NCBI RefSeq assembly: GCF_024519465.1
Contig: NZ_JALJRW010000003.1
Coordinates: forward strand, 1-57,057
Length of the DNA stretch: 57,057 nt
Direction: 5' to 3'
Source: Stenotrophomonas sp. Ste86
GTDB taxonomy: Bacteria; Pseudomonadota; Gammaproteobacteria; Xanthomonadales; Xanthomonadaceae
The notes under the pieces were generated by a model. It ran no database searches and was not told the DNA's origin. It saw nothing but the letters and a program-made list of their open reading frames with translations. Made by a program: the position numbers and the translations under genes. Shown here piece by piece: positions 44,499 through 53,399 of the stretch (the first letter of the stretch is position 1; each line of letters opens with the position of its first letter).

Positions 44499-44894
44499 AT
44501 GTCCGCCGGCTCCCTCCTCCTGCGCGTGGTCCTGATGCTCAGCCTGTTGCTCAACGGGCTGAACGTGGCCATGGCCGCACCGATGGCGTTGGCGATGGCG
44601 GCCCCGGTGGCCGCCGCACCCGCGCCGCCCTGCCACGGTGACGCCCCGGCCCCGACGCGCCACCACGATCACACCGCCAGCGTCGCCGATGGCGCCGCCG
44701 CGCAGGCGCCGCACGACGGCGATCACTGCAAGATCAAGGACTGCCTGCGCAACTGCGCGCAGCACCCCAGCCTGACCGCGGCGATCAGCTGGATTCCCAG
44801 CCCGCCGCCGTTGTCGCTGGTACCGACCAGCCCCACGCGCCCGTCGCTGCCGACGCCGCCGCTGGACCGCATCACCCGCCCCCCGATCGCCTGA
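44499..44894 (+). CDS. copL: CopL-type copper regulatory leader protein
   Basis: The 131-residue protein has a signal-like hydrophobic N terminus (RVVLMLSLLLNGLNVAMAAP) and then His/Cys clusters: CHGDAPAPTRHHDH and HDGDHCKIKDCLRNCAQHPS. In Xanthomonas and Stenotrophomonas a short protein of this type, CopL, is required for copper-induced expression of copA and copB. The position directly before copA (104-base gap) fits. The ATG at 44499 is chosen because it opens the signal-like segment. The C terminus is Pro/Ser/Thr-rich. Assignment rests on context, size and metal-binding motifs. Confidence 0.75.
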   Translation: MSAGSLLLRVVLMLSLLLNGLNVAMAAPMALAMAAPVAAAPAPPCHGDAPAPTRHHDHTASVADGAAAQAPHDGDHCKIKDCLRNCAQHPSLTAAISWIPSPPPLSLVPTSPTRPSLPTPPLDRITRPPIA

Positions 44895-44998
44895 TCCGGC
44901 GCTCATCGCGAGCGCCTGTGCGATGCGATGCCGTGCACGCCGTTGCGTGCGCGGTGTGACGGCACCCGTGTGCCATTCGGATCCGATTCGGAGTTGCA

Positions 44999-46792
44999 AT
45001 GTCTTTCCCCAACACACCCGGCCCGGGCAGCCTGCCCATGCCGTCGCGCCGCCTGTTCGTGCAGGGCGCCGCCGCCGGTGGCGTGGTCGCCGGCCTGGTC
45101 GCCAGCGGCCTGCCCGCGCGCGCCTTCGCTGCCGCCGGCCCGGCCGTGGCCGGCGCCCCGCAGGTCCTCAGCGGTCCTGATGTGCAGTTGCGCATCGGTG
45201 AATCGCTGGCCAATTTCACCGGCCGCACCCGCCCGGCCATTACCGTCAACGGCAGCCTGCCCGCGCCGATCCTGCGCTGGCGCGAGGGCGACACCGTCAA
45301 CGTGCGCGTGGCCAACGCGCTGCAGGGCCACCCCACCTCGATCCACTGGCACGGCATCCTGCTGCCGGCCAACATGGACGGCGTGCCCGGCCTGAGCTTC
45401 AACGGCATCGCCCCCGGCGAGGCCTACCAGTACCGCTTCACCCTCAAGCAGTCGGGCACTTACTGGTACCACAGCCACTCGATGTTCCAGGAACAGGCCG
45501 GCCTGTACGGCGCGCTCATCATCGACCCGTTGCAGCCAGCGCCGTACCACGTCGACCGCGAGCACGTGATCCTGCTGTCGGACTGGACCGACATGGACCC
45601 CGGTGCCCTGTTCCGGCGCATGAAGAAGCTGGCCGAGTTCGACAACTACTACAAGCGCACCCTGCCCGACTTCCTGCGCGATGTGCGCAAGGACGGCTGG
45701 GCGGCGGCCACCGCCGATCGCGGCATGTGGGGCCGGATGCGGATGACCCCCACTGACATCTCCGACATCAACGCGTATACCTACACCTACCTGCTCAACG
45801 GCACCGCCCCGGCCGGCAACTGGACCGGGCTGTTCCGCAGCGGCGAGAAGGTGTTGCTGCGCTTCATCAACGGCGGCTCGATGACCTACTTCGATGTGCG
45901 CATCCCGGGGCTGAAGATGACCGTAGTCGCCGCCGACGGCCAGTACATCCACCCGGTCAGCATCGATGAATTCCGCATCGCACCGGCCGAGACCTTCGAC
46001 GTGATCGTCGAACCTACCGGCCAGGACGCGTTCACGATTTTCTGCCAGGACATGGGCCGCACCGGCTATGCGGCCGGCACGCTGGCCGTCCGCCACGGTC
46101 TGCAGGGGCCGATCCCGGCGCGCGACCCACGGCCACTGCTGACGATGAGCGACATGGGCCACGACAGGGGCCATGCCTCGAACGGCATGTCGGGGCACGA
46201 CATGAAGGGCATGGAAGGCGGCTGCGGCGCCAACATGGGCCACGCCGCGCACGGCGGCACCGACAAGACGCCCCGGCACCCGCCCAGTGAGAAGGGCAAC
46301 CCGCTGATCGACATGCAGAGCATGGCCACCGCTCCCAAGCTCGACGATCCCGGCATCGGCCTGCGCGACAACGGCCGCACCGTGCTCACCTACGCCGCGA
46401 TGCACAGCCTGTTCGACGATCCCGATGGCCGCGAACCCGGCCGCGAGGTCGAGCTGCACCTGACCGGCCACATGGAAAAGTTCAGCTGGTCCTTTGACGG
46501 CATCCCGTTCGCCAGCGCCGAACCGCTGCGCCTGAACTACGGCGAGCGCATGCGCATCGTGCTGGTCAACGACACCATGATGCAGCACCCGATCCATCTG
46601 CACGGAGTATGGAGCGACCTGGAAAACGCCGACGGCGCGTTCCAGCTGCGCAAGCACACCGTCGACATGCCGCCCGGCACCCGCCGCACCTATCGCGTGC
46701 GCGCCGATGCGCTGGGCCGCTGGGCCTACCACTGCCACCTGCTGTACCACATGGAAGCGGGCATGATGCGCGAAGTGAGGATCGAAGAATGA
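44999..46792 (+). CDS. copA: Copper resistance multicopper oxidase CopA
   Basis: CopA is a periplasmic multicopper oxidase that oxidises Cu(I) and binds copper. The 597-residue protein has a twin-arginine signal (Ser-Arg-Arg-Leu-Phe at 16-20) followed by a hydrophobic stretch. Copper ligands are seen in SIHWHG (His116, His118), YWYHSHS (His158, His160), MMQHPIHLHG and WAYHCHLLYHME near the C terminus. A Met/His-rich insert (MSDMGHDRGHASNGMSGHDM and following) is typical of copper-export oxidases. It overlaps copB as ATGA and follows copL, so the three form one operon. Confidence 0.97.
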   Translation: MSFPNTPGPGSLPMPSRRLFVQGAAAGGVVAGLVASGLPARAFAAAGPAVAGAPQVLSGPDVQLRIGESLANFTGRTRPAITVNGSLPAPILRWREGDTVNVRVANALQGHPTSIHWHGILLPANMDGVPGLSFNGIAPGEAYQYRFTLKQSGTYWYHSHSMFQEQAGLYGALIIDPLQPAPYHVDREHVILLSDWTDMDPGALFRRMKKLAEFDNYYKRTLPDFLRDVRKDGWAAATADRGMWGRMRMTPTDISDINAYTYTYLLNGTAPAGNWTGLFRSGEKVLLRFINGGSMTYFDVRIPGLKMTVVAADGQYIHPVSIDEFRIAPAETFDVIVEPTGQDAFTIFCQDMGRTGYAAGTLAVRHGLQGPIPARDPRPLLTMSDMGHDRGHASNGMSGHDMKGMEGGCGANMGHAAHGGTDKTPRHPPSEKGNPLIDMQSMATAPKLDDPGIGLRDNGRTVLTYAAMHSLFDDPDGREPGREVELHLTGHMEKFSWSFDGIPFASAEPLRLNYGERMRIVLVNDTMMQHPIHLHGVWSDLENADGAFQLRKHTVDMPPGTRRTYRVRADALGRWAYHCHLLYHMEAGMMREVRIEE

Positions 46793-47868
46793 GCCGTTCT
46801 CCGATTGTCACGAGGTCGATCCTGACCAGCGCGCTGCTGCTGGCGCTCTCCGCCCCGGCGTGGGCGCAGTCGCACGCAGGCCATGCCATGACGCCGCCGC
46901 CCGGCACCGATGTGCCGACGGTCGATGAAGACACGGTGGATCACGCCAGCATGGGCCACGGCCAGATGGACCATTCGAAAATGGATCACGGCGCCATGGA
47001 CGACGGCCGGATGGACCACTCGAAGATGGATCACGGCAGCATGGATCACGGCCAGATGGATCCTGCGCCGACCCGCCACGGTGACGCCGATCATTCGACG
47101 ATGGACCACGCCGCGATGGGCCACGGCCCGGCCAAGCCACTGGCCCCCGACATCCCGCGGGAACCGATACCGACGGTGACCGATGCCGACCGCATCGCCG
47201 CCTTCCCTGCGATCGAACACGGTGCGATGGAACACCCGCCCGAGATCCACAGCATGCTGCTGGTCAACCGGCTGGAGCACTGGGACGGCAAGCACGGCAA
47301 CGGCCAGGCCTGGGAAGCCAGCGGCTGGGTCGGTGGCAACATCCACCGGGTATGGCTGCGCAGCGAAGGCGAGCGCAGCGGTGGACGCACCGACTCGGCC
47401 AACCTGGACGTCCTGTATGGCCGCAGCGTGTCGCCGTGGTGGGACGTGCTGGTCGGTGCCCGGCAGGAACTCGGTCGCGGCGATTCGCGCACCTGGGCCG
47501 CGGTCGGCATCCAGGGGCTGGCGCCGTACAAGTTCGAGACCTCGGCCACGGCCTATGTCGGCCAGGGCGGTCAGGTCGCCGCTACCGTGGAAGTGGAATA
47601 CGAGCTGCTGCTGACCAACCGGCTGATCCTGCAGCCGCTGGTGGAGGCCACGTTCACCGCCAAGGACGAACCGCGCTATGGCAACGGCAGCGGCCTGAAC
47701 AAGGTCGAGGCCGGGCTGCGCCTGCGCTACGAGTTCAACCGTCGCTTCGCCCCGTACATCGGCATCAGCCATGAACGCCTGTTCGGCGATACCGCCGATT
47801 ATCACCAGGCCGCCGGCGAACGCGCCCGCGACACCCGCTGGGTGGCCGGCGTGCGTGTCTGGTTCTAA
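46789..47868 (+). CDS. copB: Copper resistance outer-membrane protein CopB
   Basis: CopB is an outer-membrane protein of copper resistance operons. The 359-residue protein has a signal peptide (TSALLLALSAPAWA), a copper-binding region of repeated Met-Asp-His units (MDHSKMDHGAMDDGRMDHSK) between about 50 and 115, and a C-terminal beta-barrel of about 220 residues starting at EIHSMLLVNRLEHWDGKHGN and ending in the typical terminal Phe (VAGVRVWF). The start codon overlaps the copA stop. No copC, copD, copM or cop regulator pair follows, so this is the short copLAB form. Confidence 0.95.
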   Translation: MSRSPIVTRSILTSALLLALSAPAWAQSHAGHAMTPPPGTDVPTVDEDTVDHASMGHGQMDHSKMDHGAMDDGRMDHSKMDHGSMDHGQMDPAPTRHGDADHSTMDHAAMGHGPAKPLAPDIPREPIPTVTDADRIAAFPAIEHGAMEHPPEIHSMLLVNRLEHWDGKHGNGQAWEASGWVGGNIHRVWLRSEGERSGGRTDSANLDVLYGRSVSPWWDVLVGARQELGRGDSRTWAAVGIQGLAPYKFETSATAYVGQGGQVAATVEVEYELLLTNRLILQPLVEATFTAKDEPRYGNGSGLNKVEAGLRLRYEFNRRFAPYIGISHERLFGDTADYHQAAGERARDTRWVAGVRVWF

Positions 47869-47871
47869 GCC

Positions 47872-47906
47872 AAAAAAAGATCCCGGGCGCGGCGGGCGCC
47901 CGGGAT
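47872..47906 (-). terminator. Intrinsic terminator oriented toward copB
   Basis: ATCCCGGGCGC (47880-47890) pairs perfectly with GCGCCCGGGAT (47896-47906). The T run that makes it a terminator (complement of 47872-47878) is on the minus strand, so it ends transcripts coming from the right, not copB. On the plus strand the stem alone follows copB by 12 bases and may still work in that direction. No annotated minus-strand gene lies immediately to its right. Confidence 0.7.
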
Positions 47907-48130
47907 AACAGGGGTCGTGCATGCCGGATCCGACGGGCCCATCCGGGGCGTCACAGGCTGCCGCGCGCGGCGCGGTCGTCGCCTGTCCGACACCCGGGCG
48001 CCTTGCTCGTTGGCTGTCCCGGGTAATGATGTGATGCGCGGGAAAGCAGGTTCCGCCATTCCGCCGGTGGTTTTCGCTCCCGTTGGCCGCGATGGCGTAC
48101 GCTGCCGGGCCATCCACTGCGCCTGCGCCC

Positions 48131-48643
48131 ATGTCCCTGCAGATCCGCCGCGCCACCCCCGCCGATGCCGAGGCCGTCTCGGCGATCGCTGTCGCCACCT
48201 ATACCGAAACCTTTGGCGATTCGTATCCGCCGCAGGATCTGCAGGCGTTCCTGCACGACCACTACAGCGCGGGCCCGCAGCGACAGGAGCTGGCGGATCC
48301 ACGCAGCGCGGTGTGGCTGCTGGAAGACGCCGGCCAGGCCGTGGGCTATCTGGCGGCGGGTGCCAACACCCTGCCGCATGCCGATGCAGTCCCCGATGAT
48401 GTCGAGCTCAAGCGCCTGTACGTGCTGGCCAGCCATCAGGGTGGCGGCCATGGCGCGCGGCTGATGGACGCGTTCCTGCAGTGGCTCGATGAACCGCGAC
48501 GCCGCACCCTGTGGGTGGGCGTGTGGTCGGAGAATTTCGGGGCGCAGCGCTTCTATGCGCGCTACGGCTGTGTGCAGGTCGGCACGTACGACTTCGTGGT
48601 CGGCGACAGCCGCGACCTGGAGTTCATCCTGCGCCGGCCCTGA
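48131..48643 (+). CDS. GNAT family N-acetyltransferase
   Basis: The 170-residue protein has the GNAT fold: an N-terminal MSLQIRRATPADAEAVSAIA, a beta-strand VELKRLYVLASHQGGGHGAR with the acetyl-CoA-binding Q-x-x-G-x-G-like turn, and a C-terminal LWVGVWSENFGAQRFYARYG. These features resemble the ribosomal-protein and small-molecule acetyltransferases; the substrate cannot be predicted. The ATG at 48131 starts the family N terminus. It is convergent with the zinc-finger gene, with 22 bases between the stops. Confidence 0.85.
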   Translation: MSLQIRRATPADAEAVSAIAVATYTETFGDSYPPQDLQAFLHDHYSAGPQRQELADPRSAVWLLEDAGQAVGYLAAGANTLPHADAVPDDVELKRLYVLASHQGGGHGARLMDAFLQWLDEPRRRTLWVGVWSENFGAQRFYARYGCVQVGTYDFVVGDSRDLEFILRRP

Positions 48644-48665
48644 TCGACAGGCCCGGCGCGCCGGC

Positions 48666-48965
48666 TCAGAAGTCGAACAGGTCCGACAGGAAACTCTCTT
48701 TTTTCTTCTTGCGGTAGCCCTGCTGGTCACCGTACTGCTGCTGACCCAGATGGCGGGTATCGCGATGCTGCACCGCCGGCGACGGTGCCTGCGGCGGCGC
48801 AACGGCGGCACGCACGGGCGCGGCCGCATCGGTGGAGCGCTCGATGATCTTGTCCAGCTCGCCACGGTCCAGCCACACCCCACGGCACTGCGGGCAGTAA
48901 TCGATTTCGATGCCCTGGCGCTCGGACATCACCAGCGCCTGGGTCTTGCATACGGGGCATTGCAT
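48666..48965 (-). CDS. TFIIB-type zinc-ribbon protein
   Basis: The 99-residue protein starts with CPVC and CPQC about 20 residues apart (MQCPVCKTQAL, DYCPQCRGVWLDRGELDKI), the pattern of the zf-TFIIB family of small zinc-ribbon proteins. The rest is Gln/Lys-rich and probably disordered, ending in KKKKESFLSDLFDF. The function of the family is unknown, though some members affect nucleic-acid processes. The ATG at 48965 directly precedes the first zinc knuckle. Confidence 0.85.
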   Translation of the reverse strand: MQCPVCKTQALVMSERQGIEIDYCPQCRGVWLDRGELDKIIERSTDAAAPVRAAVAPPQAPSPAVQHRDTRHLGQQQYGDQQGYRKKKKESFLSDLFDF

Positions 48966-49128
48966 CGTTGTGCATCCTCATCCTGTTCCAGCCCCGACTG
49001 TACCTGCATGTGGATGACTGAAACGCAACACGCCAAGGCCATGACCATCGGCACCGGGACTTCCGGCGCGCGCCCCTGGCCCGACGCCGGGGCAGACTTT
49101 CCCCCTGACCACAAGGATCGTCGCCGCC

Positions 49129-49893
49129 ATGCCTTCATCCACTTCGCCCCGAGGGTGGGCTTCGCTGCTGGCCCTGTTGGGCGTGGCCATCGGCCTGAAC
49201 CTGCGCGATCTAAGTGCCGCCGCCGGCCTGCCCATACCGCGCCTGCCGATGCCGTTCGGCGGCAGCCTGCTCGACAACCTGCTGGCGGTGCTGACGGCCG
49301 TGCTGCTGGCCGCGCTGCTGAAGCCGCGTGACCTGCCGCTGGCCGACAGCCTGGGCCTGCGCTGGCACGGCGCACGCGGTCCGGTGCTGGTGCTGCTGGC
49401 CACGCTGCCGTGCTGGATCGGCCTGGCCGCGCTCGGCCGGCTGGACACCGCACCGGCGCCGCTGACACTGCTCATGCTCGCGTTCGTGTTCCCACTCGCC
49501 GAAGAAATCCTCTACCGCGGCCTGGGCTTCATCTTCCTGGTGCGGGTACTGCACTGGCCGGCCTGGCTGGCGGCCCTGCCACAGGCGCTGATGTTCGGCG
49601 CCGTGCACTGGCTGGGTGCTGGCGGCCTGGACGGGGGCGCCACCGCCCTGCAGATCCTGGCATTGATCATCGTCGGCGGCCTGGCGTTTGCCTGGTTGAA
49701 CCATCTGGACCGGCTCACGTTGTGGAGCGGCCTGGCCCTGCACATTTCGCTCAACCTGGCCTGGAACCTGTTCATCCTCGATGAGGCGATGGCACTTGAC
49801 TGGAAGGTCACCGCGCTGCGCCTGGCCGCCGTGGCAATGGCCGTGCTCACCCTGGCCTGTTGGCTGCGCCCTCCCGCGCAGGCTGCGCGTTAG
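49129..49893 (+). CDS. CPBP family intramembrane metalloprotease
   Basis: The 254-residue integral membrane protein has about seven hydrophobic segments and the CPBP/Abi active-site motifs: Glu125-Glu126 and Arg130 in AEEILYRG, His160 in FGAVHW, and a late histidine in LHISLNLAWN. Members cleave CAAX or other peptides within membranes, and some protect against bacteriocins. The substrate here is unknown. The neighbours give no clue, as both flanking genes are single-gene units. Confidence 0.88.
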   Translation: MPSSTSPRGWASLLALLGVAIGLNLRDLSAAAGLPIPRLPMPFGGSLLDNLLAVLTAVLLAALLKPRDLPLADSLGLRWHGARGPVLVLLATLPCWIGLAALGRLDTAPAPLTLLMLAFVFPLAEEILYRGLGFIFLVRVLHWPAWLAALPQALMFGAVHWLGAGGLDGGATALQILALIIVGGLAFAWLNHLDRLTLWSGLALHISLNLAWNLFILDEAMALDWKVTALRLAAVAMAVLTLACWLRPPAQAAR

Positions 49894-49979
49894 CCAGCCG
49901 CCGCGTGCACGATCTCCTCACCGCGGCCCCCCGCATAATTGCGCGCCCTTTCCGCCCCAGCCCCAAGGAACACCGCGTC

Positions 49980-50381
49980 ATGTTGTTGTCCAAGCGCCAC
50001 GTCGCACCACGCGTGCTGTTGATCGAAGACACCGAAGACACCCGCGAGCTCAGCCGCATGGCGCTGGAAAGCCAGGCCTGCGACGTTGCCGCCGTGAGTT
50101 CGGCCGAAGCCGCGCTGGGCCTGCTGCTGGCCGGCGAGCGATTCGACCTGGTGTTCACCGATGTCTGCCTGGGCGGCCTGAGCGGGATCGACGCGGCCGA
50201 GCGGATCAAGGCGTTCCAGCCCAGCCTGCCGGTGCTGGTCACCTCCGGGCTGGACCCGGCCACGGTCACCGCGCGGCTGCGGCCCGGCATCCATTTCCTG
50301 CCCAAGCCCTATTCCATGAGCGAACTGCTGGACGCCATCCGCGCCTGCTTCGGCGACATGGAAACCGGGCAGGCCGCCTGA
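49980..50381 (+). CDS. Single-domain response regulator
   Basis: The 133 residues form one receiver domain: VLLIEDTEDTREL at the acidic pocket, phosphoacceptor Asp61 in LVFTDVCLGGLSG, the switch Thr/Ser in VTSGLD, and Lys109 in FLPKPYS. No output domain or kinase gene is adjacent, so it is an orphan receiver that probably acts by protein interaction. AAGGAA precedes the ATG at 49980. An alternative longer start 40 codons upstream has no ribosome binding site. Confidence 0.88.
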   Translation: MLLSKRHVAPRVLLIEDTEDTRELSRMALESQACDVAAVSSAEAALGLLLAGERFDLVFTDVCLGGLSGIDAAERIKAFQPSLPVLVTSGLDPATVTARLRPGIHFLPKPYSMSELLDAIRACFGDMETGQAA

Positions 50382-50394
50382 GGCGCGCACCCGA

Positions 50395-50736
50395 TCAGTC
50401 GCGAGGCTTATAGCTCTTGTTGCCTGACGGCGTCAGGCAGTAACGGCCGCCACGCGGGCCCGTGCACAGCAGGCCTGCGCTGCACGGACAGCTGCCCGCC
50501 GCGGCCGCCGGGGCCGAGGGTGCGAACCGCGCGCCGCTGGCATTGCCTGCGGCGCTGCACACCTTCTTCGAGGCACTGATCGAGCCATCGTTGCAGACAA
50601 ACTGGCCTGCCGCGCAGTGCGAGATCCCGCCCTTGCCACCGGAGCAGGGCGTGTTGCCCGCGTGCGCAGCCGCGCTGGCCATGCAAGCCAGCACTAAAAG
50701 CCAGGCCATGACGCCGCGTCGTCCGTGACCCACCAT
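50395..50736 (-). CDS. Small exported cysteine-rich protein
   Basis: The 113-residue product has a signal peptide ([18 protein letters not shown]). The mature part has paired cysteines in [20 protein letters not shown] and [13 protein letters not shown], then an Ala/Pro linker and [18 protein letters not shown]. This suggests a small disulfide-bonded periplasmic or secreted protein. I recognise no named family. The ATG at 50736 has AGGGGG upstream; a start at 50709 would also leave a full signal peptide. It is convergent with the orphan receiver gene. Confidence 0.7.
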   Translation of the reverse strand: MVGHGRRGVMAWLLVLACMASAAAHAGNTPCSGGKGGISHCAAGQFVCNDGSISASKKVCSAAGNASGARFAPSAPAAAAGSCPCSAGLLCTGPRGGRYCLTPSGNKSYKPRD

Positions 50737-50851
50737 CCCGGCCCCCTGTGGCCACCGCAGCGTTGTGCCGCGGGGAAAGCCTACGCTTTCATCCGGTTTT
50801 CATCCATGGATGGCATCGTTTGCATGTGCCCTCTCCTGCCGGAACCGCACC

Positions 50852-51517
50852 ATGCAGACCCGCCTCCTGCTGACCGCCCCCCTGCTGTTGGCCGCCGTGC
50901 TGTCGGACGCGCGCGCCGATGACTTCGTCACCTGCGAAAGCCGCGACAACCGCTACCAGTCCTGCCCACTACCTCGCGCCGGCTATGTCACCCTGGACCG
51001 CAAGCTGTCCGGCGCCGATTGCCGACAGGGCCGCAGCTGGGACTACGACCGCCGCGAGGTCTGGGTGGACGATGGGTGCAGAGGCTCGTTCCGCGTCCAC
51101 GACGGTGGCGCGCGCCACGATGACGACGACCACGACAACCACGATGCCAAGGTTGCCGCCGGCGTCCTGGTCGGCGCGGCGATCCTGGGTGCGTTGGTGC
51201 ACAACGCGAACAAGCAGGACGACCGCTACAGCGACGATAACTACCAGGGCGCACGGCATACCTCGTACGTGCCCAGCTGGATGACCGGCGAGTTCGAGGG
51301 CTACAACCCGATCTACGGCGCCGACATCCGCATGCGCATCGACAATGACGGGCGCATGTCCGCGCAGGCGCGCGGACAGAATCTGTCCGGCTGGGTCAAC
51401 GGCGGTCAGCTCAATGTCGGCGGCAGCGTGTTCGACGTCAGCCAGAGCCGCGATGGCTTTGTCACCACCGAAGTTGGCGACCGGCAGAACGAAGTGCGCT
51501 ACCGCCGCGTGCGCTGA
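50852..51517 (+). CDS. Exported DUF3011-domain protein
   Basis: The 221-residue protein begins MQTRLLLTAPLLLAAVLSDA, a signal peptide cleaved near ADA/RA-DD. Mature residues about 22-90 have the DUF3011 pattern: FVTCESRDNRYQSCPLPRAG, LDRKLSGADCRQGRSWDYDR and VWVDDGCRGSF with four cysteines. A His/Asp-rich stretch (HDDDDHDNHD) and a hydrophobic helix (VAAGVLVGAAILGALVHNAN) follow, and the C-terminal part is a beta-rich domain. The function of DUF3011 is unknown. The ATG at 50852 is chosen for the signal peptide. Confidence 0.8.
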   Translation: MQTRLLLTAPLLLAAVLSDARADDFVTCESRDNRYQSCPLPRAGYVTLDRKLSGADCRQGRSWDYDRREVWVDDGCRGSFRVHDGGARHDDDDHDNHDAKVAAGVLVGAAILGALVHNANKQDDRYSDDNYQGARHTSYVPSWMTGEFEGYNPIYGADIRMRIDNDGRMSAQARGQNLSGWVNGGQLNVGGSVFDVSQSRDGFVTTEVGDRQNEVRYRRVR

Positions 51518-51557
51518 CGACGGCCGACGGTCGCCAGGAGACCGCCGGCCACACGCG

Positions 51558-52232
51558 TCACCCGGCGGCCTTGCAGCTCATCGTGGTGCCGTAGAAATCC
51601 AGCGTGGCCTCACCCTGATGTTCCCAGAACTCCACGCCCTCGCGGGTGTAACGGCTGCCGCTGGCGGCCTGGGCCGGGAAGACGATCGCCTGGTCCCTGC
51701 CCCAGCTGACCACCGCCGCCTGCGGATCCAGTTCGTTGTAGAACACCACGCTCACCGGCTTGCTGGCGTCGTCGCACTGGTACTTCACCGGCGTCGGTGC
51801 GGGCACGCCGCCACTGCCGATGTTCAGTTCAACGATCCGGGTCTGGTAGGACTCGACCAGGCAGCGGTGGCGGTCCACGGCCTGCCAGCAGGCATCGCGC
51901 CCTTTCACCCAGCCGCGCTGTTCGGCCGCGATATCCAGTTCGTCCGGGCTGGTCTGCACGCCCTTGTAAAGGGCCGCCAGTTGGCGGTCCAGCGCGGCCA
52001 GACGGGCATCACCACAGACCAGCTTCTCCGACTCGGACTGCGCCTTGGCGCAATCGAACGACGGCGGCTGCAGGGTCGGCTCGGCCGCCGTCGCGGGGGG
52101 CGTGGTGGTCGGCGCGGGCGTTGTTGCGGCGGTGTCTGGCGCGGGTGCGGGCGTGGCGGTATCGGACGGCGCAGGTTTGGAACAGGCCGCGAGCGCAAGC
52201 GCCCCCACCCCAAGCAGGACGAAACGGTTCAT
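51558..52232 (-). CDS. Lipoprotein joining LprI and MliC lysozyme-inhibitor domains
   Basis: The 224-residue product starts MNRFVLLGVGALALAACSKP, a lipoprotein signal with lipobox LAAC. After a Pro/Thr/Ala linker, residues about 65-145 match the LprI/DUF1311 family (FDCAKAQSESEKLVCGD, WVKGRDACWQA, CLVESYQTRI, with paired cysteines). Residues about 155-224 match MliC, the inhibitor of c-type lysozyme (VKYQCDDASKPVSVVFYN, FPAQAASGSRYTREGVEFWE, final SCKAAG). Both families include lysozyme inhibitors, so the protein probably protects peptidoglycan from host lysozyme. The combination is inferred from motifs only. Confidence 0.8.
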   Translation of the reverse strand: MNRFVLLGVGALALAACSKPAPSDTATPAPAPDTAATTPAPTTTPPATAAEPTLQPPSFDCAKAQSESEKLVCGDARLAALDRQLAALYKGVQTSPDELDIAAEQRGWVKGRDACWQAVDRHRCLVESYQTRIVELNIGSGGVPAPTPVKYQCDDASKPVSVVFYNELDPQAAVVSWGRDQAIVFPAQAASGSRYTREGVEFWEHQGEATLDFYGTTMSCKAAG

Positions 52233-52312
52233 GGCACCTCCAACATCAGTGAGCAAAAAGACGTCCTATTGTGCGCCCCGCAAGGCCAGCGTGGTGTGCA
52301 CGATCGCCTCGT

Positions 52313-53155
52313 TCAGGGCCTGGACGGTGCAGGTGGAAACAGCACGCGCAGTGCCTGCAACGCGGCAGGATGGTAGAGGGTCTGGTGCGTTTCGGCGGGC
52401 ATCGGCAGGTAATGCACGCGTACACCGGGCACCTTGCCGCTCACCTGCGCGCTGAACCTTGCACTGGCCCTGGCAATGTCGGGCTGGCTGCTGCTGGCCA
52501 CGAACAGCTGCTTGCCTTGCGTCGCGTGCGCGGTGAGCAACGCCACAGCGTCATCGGCCAACTGTCCACGGTTCCACCACAGGCTCGGATCCAGCGCGAT
52601 GTAGCTGTCGAACAGATCCGGCTCGCGCAGCAGGGTTTCCACCACGAACAGCCCGGCCAGCGATTCGCCGATGATCGCGGTCTCATCCGTGGTTGCATAG
52701 CGCTGGTGTACCTGCGGCATCAGCTCGGTACGCAGGAAGCGCCGGAACGCGCTCGACCCGCCCACGCGCGGTGCGATCTTCCGATCCTCCGGCACGTCGG
52801 TAGGCCCGGTCATGTCGCGGCGACGCTCGGTGTTCTCGATGCCGATCAGCAGGAACGGGCGCATGCCCGCATTGCCGACCAGCACCTGGATCAGGCCGGC
52901 CACGTGCAGGAAGTCTTCGCCGATCCCGCCATCGGGCATGTACAGCACCGGCAGCGGCTGGCCTGCGGGCACGTTCCAGGCGCTTGGCCGGTAGACCGTC
53001 ATCCGACGGGTTTCGCCCAGCACCTTCGAGTCGAGGGTGAAGGTCTCTCCGATCACCAGCGGCATGGCGGTGGACGCGCCTGCAGCGATGCCACGCTCGC
53101 TAGCGTGCGACACCGATGCCAGCACCATCAGCATGCAGAACAGCGCAAGGCGCAT
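52313..53155 (-). CDS. Exported alpha/beta-hydrolase, putative esterase
   Basis: The 280-residue protein has a signal peptide (MRLALFCMLMVLASVSHA) and an esterase-D/Fes-like alpha/beta-hydrolase fold: LPVLYMPDGG, then the nucleophile elbow GESLAGLFVVE with catalytic Ser, and a late MPAETHQTLYHP containing the expected catalytic His. Relatives hydrolyse siderophore esters or acyl esters; the substrate here is unknown. The ATG at 53155 is chosen because it opens the signal peptide; a GTG 13 codons upstream is possible. The lipoprotein gene follows on the same strand after 80 bases. Confidence 0.8.
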   Translation of the reverse strand: MRLALFCMLMVLASVSHASERGIAAGASTAMPLVIGETFTLDSKVLGETRRMTVYRPSAWNVPAGQPLPVLYMPDGGIGEDFLHVAGLIQVLVGNAGMRPFLLIGIENTERRRDMTGPTDVPEDRKIAPRVGGSSAFRRFLRTELMPQVHQRYATTDETAIIGESLAGLFVVETLLREPDLFDSYIALDPSLWWNRGQLADDAVALLTAHATQGKQLFVASSSQPDIARASARFSAQVSGKVPGVRVHYLPMPAETHQTLYHPAALQALRVLFPPAPSRP

Positions 53156-53399
53156 TGGGGTCCGCCGCGCGCTACCTCTCAGGAATCCTGACACCTGTCG
53201 CCTTCGTTCATCGCATGGCCCATGGCCGGAACCGCATTATGCGCGACCGCATTCAGCCCGACGTTGCCGTGCCGCAACAATGAATGGCAGGCCGTGTCAC
53301 GCACGGCGCTAACCCCACCCTCATGCACGTGCGACCGCTCCGTAACACCACCAGGTCCAGTGTGGATCGCACGACATCACGTCGTAATGGAGCAATGCA

